DNA from: Schizochytrium sp. TIO01
Taxonomy: Eukaryota > Sar > Bigyra > Thraustochytrida > Thraustochytriidae
Direction of reading: 5' to 3'
Length of the DNA: 64,000 bases
Assembly (NCBI GenBank): GCA_004764695.1
Contig: SMSO01000032.1
Location: 8,018,668 to 8,082,667, forward strand
Every line of letters begins with the position of its first letter. Position 1 is the first letter of the stretch. This document shows, piece by piece, positions 1 through 9,980 of this stretch. Position numbers and translations under genes: made by a program. A model generated the notes under the pieces. It was given only the letters and a program-made list of their open reading frames with translations, was not told the origin of the DNA and made no database searches.

Positions 1-1
1 C

Positions 2-1813
2 ACATCCGCCAACGCGTCTACTAATTTCAAGGTTTTAGGCCATCCTGATCACACCTCTACGCGTCCTGGGCACTCCCCTGTGCCTAAAGTCCACGCCAGC
101 GGTGGAGATCTCAACGTCATGCAAGGCAATAATGAAATTTCTATGAGAGGCGTTGGAAGTGGCAGCAGACCCTTAACTCAACCCGGCAGTACCTTGGCAA
201 CTGCTGTGGCTGAGGAGACCGGTCGACTCGTGTCCTTGCGTCGTCGCCTTGCCGAACGTCGTCTTCTTCGCGCACAAGAGCGTCTACGATCTGATTACCG
301 GCGTCTTTTGATCTTCATCGCGGCGCTCCTTGTTATCACCTCGGCATCCAGCCTCATTCCGACAGCGACTCAGTCTGCTTCTACTGCCGCCACCTCAGAC
401 GGAGTGATCGACGTTGCACGGCTTGTACCTACAAAGCTGCTTGCAATCCTCGCACCAGGAAGCGATCTGAGAGTACTGGAATTGCTACCGGCAACTTTTG
501 CGATTGTAGTTTTGGCGACGTTGCTTTTGAAAGGCCCAAGGAAGGCTGAAGACGACGTAGTGAAAGACCGTGAAGAGTTTTGGGAAGACGCAGAGGTTGA
601 CGCCTCACTTGATCGCCTCAGGGACCTTGTAGCAGGTTACCAAGGCCAGGGCCGTGAGGATAATTGCAATTACGATCAAAGTCAACAAGGTTTGAACCAA
701 CAGCAGTTAAAAAAGAGGTTGCCCAACGTGAAGGCCGAGGAACAAGAAACGATGTTTAAGAGATCTTCAACGACATCGACGGCTTCAACGGCGAAAACTG
801 CGACTGTGAACGGAGCGAATGGACAGAGCAAGGACGCTGTGGTTGACGTAAAGCGAGAAGGCCTTGAAGCCACGCTTGCTAACAAGGGCAACGGACGTGA
901 CGAACCTTTAAGTGAAGAAAATTTGGCGCTCGTCAAGGAGCTCTATGATCGCGTACAGGATGCCTTCAAGTCTCTGTTAGAGAAAAACCCTAGTGAAGAG
1001 TCATTCACAACTTATGAAACCTGCCGCAGATACCTCGTAGCTCGTGAGTGGAAGATCCAGGCTGCTGAGGATCAACTTCGAGGCACTGTTAAGTGGCGTA
1101 TCGAGAATGATATTGGTTCAAAATTGTTTTGTGATAGCCCGGCTGCACGCAAGAACCCCTGGGGCTGGTCCATGCGCATGATTGGCTTTTCAGAGAATGG
1201 AAATCCGGTCGCCTACACTGTCTTTTCGCACGCGAACGACCGCTTCAATCTCGAGGGAAGTATCCAACACCTCATCGCACTGATGGAATCAATGCGTCGT
1301 GTTATTCATCAGCGGGCCATGGATGGTCTTGAGCCTAACGCGAACCAGCGTCAGTGGGTGTGGGTCATTGACTTCCATGGATTTTCTCTCCGGGATACGA
1401 ATCCTCGTACTGGATCACAAGTGAATGAGGTGATGGCCCATTACCCAGAATTCCTAAACTGCATGGTTCTTCTGAATGCTCCCTCTCTCTTCAGTGGTCT
1501 GTATCGGATCATGTGTGCAATTGTCGATGAACGTGTTCGTCAAAAAGTAGTTTTTGTCACACGTACTGAAGCTGCTGAGAAGCTTAAGGAAAGGCTCGGT
1601 AACGAGATTGCCGACTGGATTGCTGCTGAGTCACAGGACAACAAAGACACCGCGCCCCTAGCTAAACGCGGTACTCCAAAGAAGTACTGGATTGCTCCGA
1701 CGCAACAAGGTGCACATGATCCTCGTGGTACTTCAACCTACGTTAGTGGAAAGTATTTTATAAAATCTCCAGGCGATGCCTATGAGGAGGATCAGGCTGC
1801 ACAGCAGAAGTGA
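2..1813 (+). CDS. SEC14-like CRAL-TRIO lipid-binding protein with N-terminal membrane segments (5' end probably outside window)
   Basis: The frame is open from base 2 to the TGA at 1811-1813. The first in-frame ATG is at 119, and the codons before it read as Ser/Thr-rich protein, so the true start may lie upstream of the window. Counting from the GTG at 80, two hydrophobic stretches lie near residues 75-95 and 133-151, after a basic Arg-rich segment. A low-complexity linker follows. A CRAL-TRIO N-terminal helix region lies near 308-340 (YETCRRYLVAREWKIQAAED) and a CRAL-TRIO lipid-binding lobe near 355-510 (VWVIDFHGFSLRD, then HYPEFLNCMVLLNAP and a QKVVFV strand). This order is diagnostic of SEC14-type phospholipid or hydrophobic-ligand carriers. 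The membrane segments suggest an ER- or vesicle-anchored carrier, which is inference. Its 3' end faces the next gene. Confidence 0.85.
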   Translation, partial: TSANASTNFKVLGHPDHTSTRPGHSPVPKVHASGGDLNVMQGNNEISMRGVGSGSRPLTQPGSTLATAVAEETGRLVSLRRRLAERRLLRAQERLRSDYRRLLIFIAALLVITSASSLIPTATQSASTAATSDGVIDVARLVPTKLLAILAPGSDLRVLELLPATFAIVVLATLLLKGPRKAEDDVVKDREEFWEDAEVDASLDRLRDLVAGYQGQGREDNCNYDQSQQGLNQQQLKKRLPNVKAEEQETMFKRSSTTSTASTAKTATVNGANGQSKDAVVDVKREGLEATLANKGNGRDEPLSEENLALVKELYDRVQDAFKSLLEKNPSEESFTTYETCRRYLVAREWKIQAAEDQLRGTVKWRIENDIGSKLFCDSPAARKNPWGWSMRMIGFSENGNPVAYTVFSHANDRFNLEGSIQHLIALMESMRRVIHQRAMDGLEPNANQRQWVWVIDFHGFSLRDTNPRTGSQVNEVMAHYPEFLNCMVLLNAPSLFSGLYRIMCAIVDERVRQKVVFVTRTEAAEKLKERLGNEIADWIAAESQDNKDTAPLAKRGTPKKYWIAPTQQGAHDPRGTSTYVSGKYFIKSPGDAYEEDQAAQQK

Positions 1814-2439
1814 GTTGAGGGCGGTTTTATGTACAACAAGATTTTAAGAAACCTTGTGATACAACAAATAATTGTTTCTCGGCATCTCTTGAATTCTGTC
1901 TCGTGTCTGTATTGACCACTATATTTGATGATGTTTTTTTTTTCTTAACTTTTCTTGGTCTATGCTTAAAAGTTCCTCTGTTTCGTAAAAGGAGGGTTAA
2001 AGTCGAGCAGTTCTGAAGTTTCAGGTGTTGTTCTCCATCTCCGTTTGAACTTTCTACACGTAAATGTGCTCTAGAATATCTTTGGCTGTTTTTCTTGCAG
2101 TGAAATTGAGGAAAACGGAGCCGCTTTTAAACCAATAAAACATTAAATAATAATGATACGATTTGTTGTGTTCATCTCCCTTACAAGACTGAGAAGCATA
2201 TTTATCTCCTCCTGTATTTAGATGAAGTATCAAGTAACTGAGCTGGACTATTTTATCTAATGGGCCTCGAAATTTAGAAAGATGTAGGCCTAAAAGTAAA
2301 TCAGGAACAATGCTTAGTTTTGGCTTCGAATGAACATCCAATAGCAGTATATCAGTAATTATCAGATTTTGCGTTACCGTTCATATTAGTCATTGCCTAA
2401 ATTCCGGCCTATATGGAACTTGCAAACGCTTTGGTGGAC
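1814..2439. other. Intergenic, convergent 3' ends
   Basis: About 630 bp between two convergent genes. It is AT-rich, with T runs near 1936-1945 and an ACCAATAAAACATT stretch near 2130 that could serve as a poly(A) signal on the + strand. No coding frame or structured RNA was seen. Confidence 0.6.
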
Positions 2440-4434
2440 TTAGGGTAGTAGCATAATACGAGCATGGGTCCTCGCTTTCTGCTGTTCTCGCATCTTTGAT
2501 GCTTCGATTTTGTCTCGCGCAGCGATGACTCTCTCTGCGGGTGGCAAATGAGCTTGCACTGCAAGGTTGGCATACCAATCAAGACGTTTTTCGCCTTGCA
2601 AGTGTGTATTGCGTGTGCCTTTGCTCTCGCCGCTAATGGATCCATCGCTAGCCCGTAATCGATGGCCAGATTTCGAGTGTGCTAAATCCATACAAAATCG
2701 ACCTACTCCTTCCATGCCTCCACGAAGAACATCATCTTGGCTCTTCGTTACACTTCGGATATGACAGGCAAGAGTAGCCTTTGACTTCTGCATGAACGAA
2801 TCAAACTCCTCACGGCGTTGTAAATATTTTTCATTGAGAACCTTTGTCTGGGTTCTTGGCTGAGACTTGCGAAACGTCCAGGTGCCACCGACACGCGCAT
2901 TGGAATTAGGAAGTGTGCGATATACAAGATGAGGGGCCGAGTTGCCTGGACGCAAGGTTGACTTATTCTTACCACTCTTTTCAACAAGAAATTCGCCCAG
3001 AAGCGTGCCAACTAAAGTTGCGTCATACCTCTCTCTCGGCTGCAGAGTTGTTCGATAAAGCTCTTCGTCTAAGCTATCTTCAGGTCCTTCATGACGGGTT
3101 ACTGATCCTTCATTGAGTTGCTCCGAATGGGTACTTTCTTCATTGTCTACAGTCAACAGACTTGGATCTTCAATACTTTCCTCGTCTTGATTACTAGTAG
3201 CCACAGAACTAAGGTCCGCAGGCGCTGACTTCCGGGATTCATCTTCGAACAGACGTGCGCGAGTCGCTCGAATCGAAACAGAGCTAAGTTGCGCTCCTAA
3301 AAGTAGTTCACAACATGTCTCGTATACCCTCTCTTGTAACAAATCGTTGTACAAATGCCTTGAGCCAGGGCATAAATAACGAAAAGCCGTGAGAATGGCC
3401 TTTCCGAGCGCAAAAGGAATATACAGGTGTACTAAATCGCGTTTGATTGTAGCTACACGGTGCTGTAATACTCGCATGAGCTCAATATAAAGCCCACTGA
3501 GATCTCGACGAAGATATTTTGCTGAATCTGTGGCACTGACAATCTCAGATTCTAGGCGACGCCGTGTCGCTGCGATTCGTTCGTGCTCCAGAAGAGTCTG
3601 ATTTTTATGAATTATGATATATAGGCAAACGCAATACCAAAAGATCTTTGTCATGATCTTATGAACCAGTGTACAGCGGGTCATGCGAGCAAAGCTCATA
3701 TTGATATTTTCGTTTTGTGGGAGATGGATATGTGTTCGAACATATCCAAGCATGAGATCAGGTTGGCAATCAAAAGGTTCACTTCCGTAAGTGTAGGTGA
3801 CTTTCTCTATTGAACGAGTCACGTGGCGATCTGCAATACAATGTAGTTCACGCTCTTGAAGAATACGCTCGCGAGAGTCATCCATGTTGAAAGCTGGTGC
3901 ATTAATCCCATGTAGAGTCGATGAACTTCTAGTGACTTCTTTGCGCGAGGTGTCTGGCATGCCACTTGCAACAGAAGATGTATCAGCACCTCGACCAGTT
4001 GCAACTGAAGGGTGATGAGAGGTGAAATTGTTTGTATTTTGTTGTCCCGAACGATCTGGTCTAAAAAGATGCTTAGCAGTGTAGACTCGCGAAGGCTTCA
4101 TGCCTCCAGGACGAGACGATAAGAGCCCGGGGAGTTTAAGTGTCGGGGGTATCTCTTGCACTGCAACTCTTGCTTTAGCTTGAACCATTGCACTTCTTTC
4201 CTGAAAGAGTTGAGCTGTAGATGTGTCTGTACTTGCGTCCACGTCACTGTGCAGAGTTCGCTTAAATTTTTCGAACGTGGCGTTCAGCTCATGAACTCTG
4301 CCTAGTAAAATATCAGTCATCTGATTTGACATGGCTTCTTTCTGTGCCAAAGGTCTCTCTTCGCCACCTTCATCAAGGGCCAGGAGCGGGCTGAGACACT
4401 TGCCCCGTGGCATGTCTGGCGAAGAAGCCATCAT
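2440..4434 (-). CDS. FAM227-like (FWWh-domain) protein, probably cilium-associated
   Basis: A single frame of 664 residues starts at ATG 4434-4432 (followed by a second Met) and ends with TAA at 2442-2440. Most of it is polar and probably disordered. The one ordered region, near residues 255-385, has the pattern I know from FAM227/FWWh proteins: a KIFWYCVCLY hydrophobic motif at 263-272, where the family usually has FWW. About 45 residues later comes a helix with YIELMRVLQ, then RDLVHLYIPFALGKAILTAFRYLCPGS and a further helix ending in ELLLG. Family members lack a known biochemical activity and are found mainly in ciliated lineages, so a flagellar role is inference. The N-terminal (about 1-110) and C-terminal (about 520-664) regions contain charged helical stretches but no motif I recognise. 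It could instead be a lineage-specific protein with chance similarity. Confidence 0.55.
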   Translation of the reverse strand: MMASSPDMPRGKCLSPLLALDEGGEERPLAQKEAMSNQMTDILLGRVHELNATFEKFKRTLHSDVDASTDTSTAQLFQERSAMVQAKARVAVQEIPPTLKLPGLLSSRPGGMKPSRVYTAKHLFRPDRSGQQNTNNFTSHHPSVATGRGADTSSVASGMPDTSRKEVTRSSSTLHGINAPAFNMDDSRERILQERELHCIADRHVTRSIEKVTYTYGSEPFDCQPDLMLGYVRTHIHLPQNENINMSFARMTRCTLVHKIMTKIFWYCVCLYIIIHKNQTLLEHERIAATRRRLESEIVSATDSAKYLRRDLSGLYIELMRVLQHRVATIKRDLVHLYIPFALGKAILTAFRYLCPGSRHLYNDLLQERVYETCCELLLGAQLSSVSIRATRARLFEDESRKSAPADLSSVATSNQDEESIEDPSLLTVDNEESTHSEQLNEGSVTRHEGPEDSLDEELYRTTLQPRERYDATLVGTLLGEFLVEKSGKNKSTLRPGNSAPHLVYRTLPNSNARVGGTWTFRKSQPRTQTKVLNEKYLQRREEFDSFMQKSKATLACHIRSVTKSQDDVLRGGMEGVGRFCMDLAHSKSGHRLRASDGSISGESKGTRNTHLQGEKRLDWYANLAVQAHLPPAERVIAARDKIEASKMREQQKARTHARIMLLP

Positions 4435-6825
4435 GTCTCAACAAAATAATAATATTTCCTTAGGTCTGTAGACGCTAGTGAAAGGGATCTACCTTTGCAC
4501 GTCAACAAGGTAGCTGTTAAGCTCGCACCTCGAGAGTTAGCAACGTGATTTTTCAATTTTCCAAACTAATCAGGGCTTTTATACCTAAGTTGTCCCGCGT
4601 TCTTCTTCACTTCAAAGTACTGAGTTGCACCCAAACGAAACAGAGCACCTGCTAAATTATTTGTCCTCCAGCAGCCAGCACCCTGCTCTTCTTCTGCTTG
4701 CTATGCATGGGTATATTATATTCCATAGCAACCGTTCATGCCTTTCGACCATGCACCTCCATATACGTGTAGAATTGGCAGCAGTCAGGAGCACATTCTC
4801 GCCCCGTTCTCGTCCACCCGCATGGTCTCACCTGATAGATACGTTGCCTTAAGCCAAAATTCAGGGTGTGTACTTCTCTTCTCTCTAGCTCGGTTCGCCG
4901 TCGAGCTCCTCTCTTACCTTATATCATGAAAGAGAACCTAAAGAAACTTATGATGAGTTGTAATTAATTATAAAATTTTGTATTTAAAAAAAACAAACAG
5001 AATACACAAATTCTGGCGTGATACTTTGGTCAATGGTAGGGGAAAGTATACAGTGTCCAGGAGGGACGAGAGACGCCAGGGTTGCTTCACTGCAAGTTCT
5101 GCGTACTAGCGGGCCAGCATGGATTCCACATCTCTACTCTTGAACCCCTTCCTTCCAGCATGCTTGAATTACTACTCCTCCTAGAGTAATCTGCTAAGTT
5201 TAAAACTAAGTCTTCTGCAACATAGCCGTGGTAGAAGTACCTACCTACGTCACCACCGTCATGATTGTATTTTCCCAGCGTGCACACACTCTTCAAGCCC
5301 AACCCTGCAGAGGGCACTTTGCAGTTTTGATTCAATGTAATGCACCTTTCCCTCAAACCTCTATAATACCACGTGGGGCTCTGAAGAGCATGTATGCCCA
5401 TCCTTCCTAAAATGCCCCCTCAAGGGGGCGTCGCCAGTGTCAGCGCGTGCACACCTACCTCCGGAGATGTCTCTTTAGACTTGTATGAAAAGGTCTAGAG
5501 CACCTGCGCGCGCAGCCTCGAAAAGTGATAAACAATGATGAATGTTACGAATTGAGGAGTATGAGTGAACAATTTCAACTCGAACTTGAAGAGAAAGTAA
5601 GATGATATATGTAGTTCCAGATTAAATTCATATGTAGTAACAAAAGGAGATTATGTTTCTTCACGCTCTTTGCTCGCCTTTGACATTATTTTGAACTTTG
5701 AAAATTCGCACTTGAGATACTGGGCAACTCATCCTATTAAGTTGTAAAGGTTGCGCTCTTCTTGATTCTCTTTGTTCTGATCTGCATTTCAGTTCAGTGA
5801 TGTCGCTGGCTCAGGTTTACTGACTGGCTGATCGACCGCAGCCCTGGTGCGGCAACCATCATGGTTTCGCCGGGCGCCGGGAGTGCTTTCGGCTCACCAC
5901 GACTGTGGTTTCTTCAATGTTTCCTTGTGATCTTTTGTTTTGTTTTCTTTGCAAGCCGATCCTTTCTTAAAAGATCAAAGAGTGAATGTAGATTTTCTGG
6001 CAACATCTGCAAGCAGCTCATTCTAGGTTAGGTTGAATACTACGTTGCGTCTCAACTCCAAGAGACTGCCTTTCTGGTTGTATTGTGACAAGAAGCTCTT
6101 GGCGATTCGGGTTCAGGTTTCAAGGCTTCTCTTATTCTACTTCAAAAACGAATCGCTGCACAGACTTTTACCGATGAGGAGGATTTGCGTTGCATTTAAA
6201 GTAGGCCCAGGAAATGCTTCCTTGCCCGACCTGCACCAAAACCGCTGCTCTCCATGTTATGACGTCCATCCTTCTGTTCCGCTCATAAATACCCTCGCCA
6301 TTAATCATACCGAGAGGAAATCAATCAAAGAGTCAATTCAATAAAGCAACTATCTGATTAATCACTTAAATAGCACGCATTGCAGCATTTGTCGCCAGTA
6401 TTTAATGGGCTCGATCTCGAAAGGAAGACAACTACGCTCGACGGGGGAACTCGGGCAAGTGCCAAGGCTCCCGCAGCCTTGACCGTGGTTGGCTGAGCAA
6501 ATGTTGTTCCAGTGCTTTTGCTTCAGAAGCCCCACAAAAAATTAAGCTGGTGCTCATGTTGAGCACCGCCAAAAGCTCCAATGTCGTGATCGTCGTCAAG
6601 GGATCGCTTCAAGGGATCGCTTTGCCCACGAACTTGAAGGAGGAGAAAGTAAGCTGCAAATCGATACCAAAAACTGCTTCCAGAGCGCAACAATGCATCT
6701 CGAGCTGCAGATACTCGTGGGCTTTCTGGGGGAGACCACATCACCTCCAAGTGAACATTCTCTCCGTTTCGTAGAATGCGAGCTGCTGCAGCTCTATTTA
6801 GAGAATCGAAGCGTGCGCCACTTCT

Positions 6826-6860
6826 GAGCGAGCGAGCGAGCGAGTGAGGAGTGAGCGAGC
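6826..6860. repeat. Short GAGC/GAGT microsatellite
   Basis: Imperfect tandem GAGC units, the largest simple repeat in the 4.4-8.6 kb spacer. Confidence 0.7.
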
Positions 6861-8500
6861 ATGGCTGCTGCTCGTCTCTTGGCGGTCCTTGCGGCGCGTG
6901 GCCTTCGCAGGAGGTAGTAGGTTGACTTATTCGACGAAGGCATTTAAGAATGCGCCTCGAATGATCTGCACTCTGCATCATCGTACCGCTACGGTCGAGT
7001 ACACATTGCGAGGGCAGAACTTGAAGAAGAATGTGTAAATTTGCGAACCTGTAAATCTGCAAATCTGTAAACTCACGAAGTTTGGTTTAATAAATTGTGA
7101 AACGAAATTAACAACCAAACGGAGCCTACAATAGTGAGCAGCGAAGAGTACTCAAAGGAAAGCTGATTAGACTCTAGGAGGCATTACTCGGAAGGGCACG
7201 CGCAGGGCGGGGGGCTCGGACTCGAGGAATAGCCTAAGATGGAAACGGAAGAGACCAAGTTGATTGACACGGAAGAAGAACTCGAATCACCCATCTGTTC
7301 CTTCTTTGTAAAGTGATTTTTATACTCTGGAGCAAACTACAATGAAAAATAAACTTTGATTTATTTTTCTTTACAAACAACAAAATTTGCCTGATCTTCA
7401 GAATCTGCTGGCATCGGGCTAGAAACCTCACAGTATTGGGGTGAGCTCGAGCGAGAGTCTCTATATGGCTCACATTATGGAGGGCATTTGCAAGCTGAAG
7501 GCTTATCAGCCGCTGAAGCTTGTCTAGAGGTTTGGAACGGGGATGAAGGGCTTCAGAGGCCGATTTGCATCTCTCAGGCGCCTTTAATCCTACATGTAAT
7601 GCGGTTTAGAAGTCACATAATCACTCACTAAGCGTCACAGCAGAAGTGGGAAATCTTTCTATTATTAATTTAAAAAACAAACAAACCAAAAAACGTAGAA
7701 TGGATACAGTATCTGCTAGTAATGTAAACTCTACTACTACTATAAAAAAGCCGGCTAATAATGAATATAGAACTATTTCATTATTTTACATAAATGGAAT
7801 CAAGAGGAACAGAAAGCCTTCCATAGCAGCGTTTGTATTCAGTAGATTCGCGCTGATATGACATACTGCGAGAATGTTCATAATGTATTCCCTCATTTGC
7901 TGAAGCTTCCGTCTTGAGTTTGCTCATGGTGTTAGTTTCTTTATGGCTTTTCTCTAAAGTTTTTACTTTTAAAAATCAACTAAATAAAAATGTACTTGGA
8001 AGCAAGAGTCTAGTTTCTCCTTTTTCTTTTTAAAAGGGGGAAAGGAGGTAAGTATTAAATCGAAGTACTTCTCCACGTCAGGAGTATTGACTTCCTTTCG
8101 ATTACTACTACTAGGAAGCACAGCAGTGCAATCAATGGCCAGCCTCTTACACTATTTGGCTATCCTCCCTTTCTGTGCGTGCACCTAAGTCCATCATCGA
8201 CACGCCAAAAAGGAGTCTTGTGTGAGAGGGAAATAAAATTAAATCCACGGCACTCTTCTAAGGTACTTCCAGTAGCAATAACTTAGGCCACTATTAGGCG
8301 AAGTGCAAAGCACAAAAGAAAGAATCAATTCAGATAGTAAAGTAAGTGATCAAATTCATTCTCCAAGTGCGATCATTAACGAGTAGATCTATAGCACCTA
8401 CAGGGCTTGGCCAGTTGTGCAACAGCAAACCCCTTTCGCGAGAGCGAAGCAGGCAATCAGTTGCTAGCTAGTAAGCAGGCAAGCACGCAGGTAGCGCTCG

Positions 8501-8570
8501 CACGTGGACGTGTGTGCATAAGTTGCTTGAACGTGCTCCCCGGCGCCCGAGTTTTACATAAATTCACGTG
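8501..8570 (+). promoter_or_regulatory. Two CACGTG hexamers upstream of arginine kinase
   Basis: The palindrome CACGTG (E-box/G-box core, bound by bHLH or bZIP factors in many eukaryotes) occurs at 8501-8506 and 8565-8570, about 130 and 70 bp before the ATG. The hexamers are certain; a regulatory role is inference. No TATA box is evident here. Confidence 0.35.
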
Positions 8571-8636
8571 CACACCAAACACCTAGGTCCCAAGGTCTCG
8601 TTGAAAAGCTTAGCTTAAACTTCTTCATTCACAAAT

Positions 8637-9980
8637 ATGGGTTGCGTAGAGAGCAAGCCGGAGTCCGCTCTGGCGCACCAAGATGTTGCCGAGGCTGTGA
8701 GCAACAAGGCCACTGCTTCAGCTGCCACTGCTGCGAAGCGTAAGTCTTCTGGCAAGCCTAAGCCCGACGTTGTGGAGCAGGTCGAGGCTGACGACGAACC
8801 TGACTATGACGAAGAAGAGGAGGAGGAAGACGAGGAGAGCGAGGCCCAGCACGCCAAGTACGACGAGTACCTTGAGCGTGCTGCTGAGGTCCGTGAGGAG
8901 AACCCTGACAACCTTTGCGCTCGCTACCTGACCCCGGACCTCTTCTACTCATACGCTCCCGATGAGCAGGACACCCTGTATCAAATCACACGCACTGGTA
9001 TCGAGAACCCGGACAGTGGCACTGGATGCTACGCCATGCGTCCTGACGATTATCAGACATTCGCGCGCTTCTTTGACCAAGTTATCCGTGACTACCACAA
9101 GCCCAAGGCCAAGAACCCTGTGCATGTTACCGATTGGGACATCAGCAAGGTCGGAGACCACGGTGTTCTCGATGTTGCCAAGCTTGGTCTTGACGAGCTC
9201 TCAATGCGCGTGCGCGTAGGTCGCAACTTGACAAGCTTCAACCTCCCGGGTCTCATGGATGAAGAAGAGCGTATTGCCTTTGAGAAGGTCATGCTCCCGG
9301 CATTTGATAAGCTCATCTCCATGCCGGAGTATGGTGGCCGCGTGTACTCTTTGACTCCGGAGTTTGGTCCCGGTGAGCCGAACCCGAACCTTATCTCGGA
9401 CGCTGAGTACAAGAAGCTTGTGGCAGACCACATCATGTTCAAGGACATGGATGCTGATCCTTACCTCAAGAGCGCCGGTATCAGCTCGGACTGGCCGTAT
9501 GGTCGCGGCTGCTACGTCTCCGATGACCGTCAGTTCATCATTTGGTTTGGTGAGGAGGACCACCTTCGCATCATGTGCATGAAGAAGGGTACCAAGCTCA
9601 ATGAGGTCTTCGACCGCCTGCACGAAGCCCTCACCGTGGTCGAGTCCCTCCCGGGCATCAAGTTTGCTACTTCCTCTCGCTACGGCTACGTGACGTCCTG
9701 CCCGACTAACCTTGGCACAGGTATGCGCGCATCCGTGCATATTAAGATCCCCAACCTCACTGCAGACGGTACCGAGGCCAAGGCCAAGGCTGTCTGTAAG
9801 CCCCTCGGCCTCAGTGTTCGTGGCATTGGTGGCGAACACACTCCAATTGGTAAGGACGGCACCGTTGATATCTCTCCGTCGGCCCGTCTCTTCATCAAGG
9901 AGAAGGACATCATCGCTGCTCTCTACAAGGGTATCGAGCTGCTCATGGAGGAGGAGCACGCTGCCGCCGAGGAGGCTTAA
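8637..9980 (+). CDS. Arginine kinase-type phosphagen kinase with N-terminal acylation signal
   Basis: Reversible transfer of phosphate between ATP and a guanidino substrate, buffering ATP. The 447-residue frame starts at ATG 8637 with MGCVESK: Gly2 fits N-myristoylation and Cys3 palmitoylation. An Ala/Lys-rich and then acidic leader (about 50-70) precedes the kinase. The guanidino-specificity loop (TGIENPDSGTGCYA, 120-133) is short, as in arginine kinases, and lacks the longer creatine kinase loop. Phosphate-binding arginines sit in MRVRVGR (190-196), HLRI (R311) and GMRASVH (R364). The expected catalytic residues are present: Glu307 in WFGEEDH, Cys355 in the signature CPTNLGTG and Glu400 in GGEHT. 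The C-terminal lobe is complete. Membrane or ciliary targeting through the acylated end is inference. Arginine is the likely substrate; taurocyamine or another guanidine is not excluded. Confidence 0.95.
   Translation: MGCVESKPESALAHQDVAEAVSNKATASAATAAKRKSSGKPKPDVVEQVEADDEPDYDEEEEEEDEESEAQHAKYDEYLERAAEVREENPDNLCARYLTPDLFYSYAPDEQDTLYQITRTGIENPDSGTGCYAMRPDDYQTFARFFDQVIRDYHKPKAKNPVHVTDWDISKVGDHGVLDVAKLGLDELSMRVRVGRNLTSFNLPGLMDEEERIAFEKVMLPAFDKLISMPEYGGRVYSLTPEFGPGEPNPNLISDAEYKKLVADHIMFKDMDADPYLKSAGISSDWPYGRGCYVSDDRQFIIWFGEEDHLRIMCMKKGTKLNEVFDRLHEALTVVESLPGIKFATSSRYGYVTSCPTNLGTGMRASVHIKIPNLTADGTEAKAKAVCKPLGLSVRGIGGEHTPIGKDGTVDISPSARLFIKEKDIIAALYKGIELLMEEEHAAAEEA

Larger units (their letters stand above)
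4435..8636. other. Gene-free spacer (4.2 kb)
   Basis: No frame longer than about 180 codons, and none that reads like a conserved protein. It contains a very tight GCCCCCT/AGGGGGC palindrome at 5414-5429, a 7-bp hairpin CAAGGCT-cccgc-AGCCTTG at 6463-6481 in a GC-richer patch, and a short GAGC/GAGT run at 6826-6860. The last 150 bp should hold the arginine kinase promoter. Confidence 0.6.

Noticed and set aside
9201-9959. 252-codon minus-strand frame
   Set aside because: Antisense shadow of the arginine kinase gene.
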